Notes under the pieces: model-generated
The model's database searches: none
Told to the model about the DNA's origin: nothing
What the model saw: the letters and a program-made list of their open reading frames with translations, nothing else
Position numbers and translations under genes: made by a program
Part shown: piece after piece, positions 62,493-64,000 of the stretch
Position numbering within the stretch: position 1 is the stretch's first letter
How the letters are laid out: each line of letters begins with the position of its first letter
Assembly (NCBI RefSeq): GCF_022539315.1
Contig: NC_066313.1
Coordinates: 66,033,934-66,097,933 of the forward strand
DNA length: 64,000 nucleotides
Direction of reading: 5' to 3'
DNA from: Serinus canaria
Taxonomy: Eukaryota; Chordata; Aves; Passeriformes; Fringillidae

Positions 62493-64000
62493 CTGTAGGA
62501 AGAATGCAAGAATCAGTAAGTGACAGAAACAGCTGGTCTCAAAGATGGATAAATTACTTCAATAGTTCTATCACACAAAATTGGTAAGCTGGAAGAGAAT
62601 TTACCACAAAACTACCTCCAAAATGCAGTGGCTGCGCCAAGCGAAGCATTATGCATTTAACTACAAGGAACAAGTTACTGACAGATATACTTCTCCCTTT
62701 TCAGGTAGGTTTTTGAGTAAAGTTTTTGTTAAATACAACTCAAACTCTCTATGATGGATAACCCTCCTCTCCATCTTCAGAATCAAATATAAAAGCATTG
62801 TTTTCCTACAACATTCAATATCTGATTAATGTCAGTGCTAAACAAGGAATACATTTGTAAGAAAAAAAAAATTATATTCAGATATATTCAGATAGACCAT
62901 CCAAGTTCCATTCAATTCTGAACTTATATGGACTGTTTTATACAGCAAATACCTCTTAAAGGTACCTAGAAATCTATTAGCTCATCAAACTCGAGCTAAA
63001 AACAGTGCCTCAGCAAGCACTGCTGCACATGCTCATGAACACTTATCTGGAGATCTAGGCTTTACCTCTATGTATAAATAGTTACTGAGATGGACCTACA
63101 GTTCATATACTGCACCTAAGTATGCAGAAAAAACTGATGCCAGAAACCTGCTCATGCTCCATCTACCTCCCTCAGGCACAGAAAATGCACTGCATGCAAA
63201 TGAAGTTAAAATTATTAGAGAAAAGAAAAATGTATATACAGCAAATGTCTTGTTTGGCACATTACTAATCTTTCTTCATGATAACATAAGTAAACTTGGT
63301 GAAGACATTTTCAAGTAACATGTGGTAAAAAGATTTGAAAAGTTGAAATTTCTCTTCTGTTGTGTCTGGCAGTAAGTAGTTTTTAAAGCATGTAAAAATA
63401 GCTCAGTACTTATACACTACAAGGGGCATCTTTGCAAACACAGGGAGGCACAGAAGGAAGCAAATAATGTTTAAATGCTTGTTTAGTGAACATAAGAAGG
63501 GACTCCATATGGACATGGGGAAATATACACCATATGGATATGAAAGAAGACTACTGGATTTGTGCTGTGCTGTACTGAGCAATAACCCGTCCCCTCAAGG
63601 GTAAGCAGAACTTCTGCAACTTATTGCTGTTTCCATGGAAGAACCCAGGACACTTTTTTCTTTACAAATGGAGACAGGTAATAGAATAGGCAACAATTAC
63701 TTAGAACCAAGCTTGAAACAGTAAGAGTTTAAGAAAACTGGTGAACCTTATAAAATAACACTCTTTTAAATCACCATCTTCATTAAAATATTAAAAAAAC
63801 CCAAGAATTCCTGGCATTATGCTTTTCTAATCAGAACAATATTAAAGGCTACATTTTAAAAAATAACAAGGGCTGAAGACATGCAGAAGTTATGCACAGT
63901 TCTGTAAGAGCAAGTATAAGCAGTCTTGAAATGACTCTGAACAACACATAAAGTACTAGCTTATTCCTATAAGCAAATAACATTTCCTTACTGAGAAACT
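62493..64000 (-). other. Partial MYCBP2 intron upstream of e1
   Basis: Begins with the e1 acceptor (tcctacag). I see no further exon up to the window edge. It contains a short tandem copy of atattcagat at about 62874-62893 and AT-rich stretches, nothing else recognisable. Confidence 0.8.

Noticed and set aside
1..64000. Novel multi-gene, phage, CRISPR or defence-type system
   Set aside because: The whole window is explained by one intron-rich vertebrate gene; no arrays, operons or clustered unknown genes are present.

Overview
This window is vertebrate genomic DNA, most likely from a bird. It is AT-rich, has no operon-like packing, and contains many short coding blocks with splice sites at their edges. 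A 5'-truncated CR1-type LINE tail near 7.6 kb and compact introns (two of only 80 and 89 nt) favour Aves or another sauropsid. The species cannot be named from what is visible.

One gene fills the window on the minus strand: an internal part of MYCBP2 (PAM/PHR1/Highwire/RPM-1 family), a giant neuronal E3 ubiquitin ligase. I recovered 36 consecutive coding exons, called e1 to e36 here in transcript order, running from 62492 down to 6258. They total 5,320 nt. Every junction keeps the frame, giving about 1,773 codons with no internal stop or frameshift. Neither the start codon nor the C-terminal RING/Cys-relay exons are here. As I remember the human protein, the segment corresponds to roughly residues 1020-2770.

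Reading from high to low coordinates: e1 (62.5 kb) is the end of the RCC1-like repeats; e2-e4 are a linker; e4-e8 (58.2-55.0 kb) encode PHR domain 1; e9-e13 (53.8-48.8 kb) are a helical spacer; e14-e16 (48.0-46.2 kb) encode PHR domain 2; e17-e24 (43.7-34.3 kb) are a long conserved spacer; e25-e29 (34.1-26.7 kb) encode the filamin-like domain; e30-e31 and e33-e34 (22.8-12.5 kb) encode two related SH3b-like units; e32 is a 25-codon cassette between them; e35-e36 (9.9-6.3 kb) begin the Ser/Pro/Gln-rich linker. The remainder is intron, including 1-6257 and 62493-64000. I see no second gene, tRNA, rRNA or CRISPR.

There is no undescribed multi-gene system. The points most worth following are: (1) an internal duplication, e30-e31 versus e33-e34, with an intron at the same aligned residue in both copies; (2) a matching terminal intron in the two PHR domains; (3) three GC-AG introns out of 36; (4) two probable in-frame cassette exons (e32, e36), the second with clustered UGCAUG (Rbfox-type) sites and a hairpin upstream; (5) several unusual acceptors, including a tandem CAGCAG at e23 and an A-rich acceptor at e24; (6) two intronic inverted repeats sharing a core sequence.
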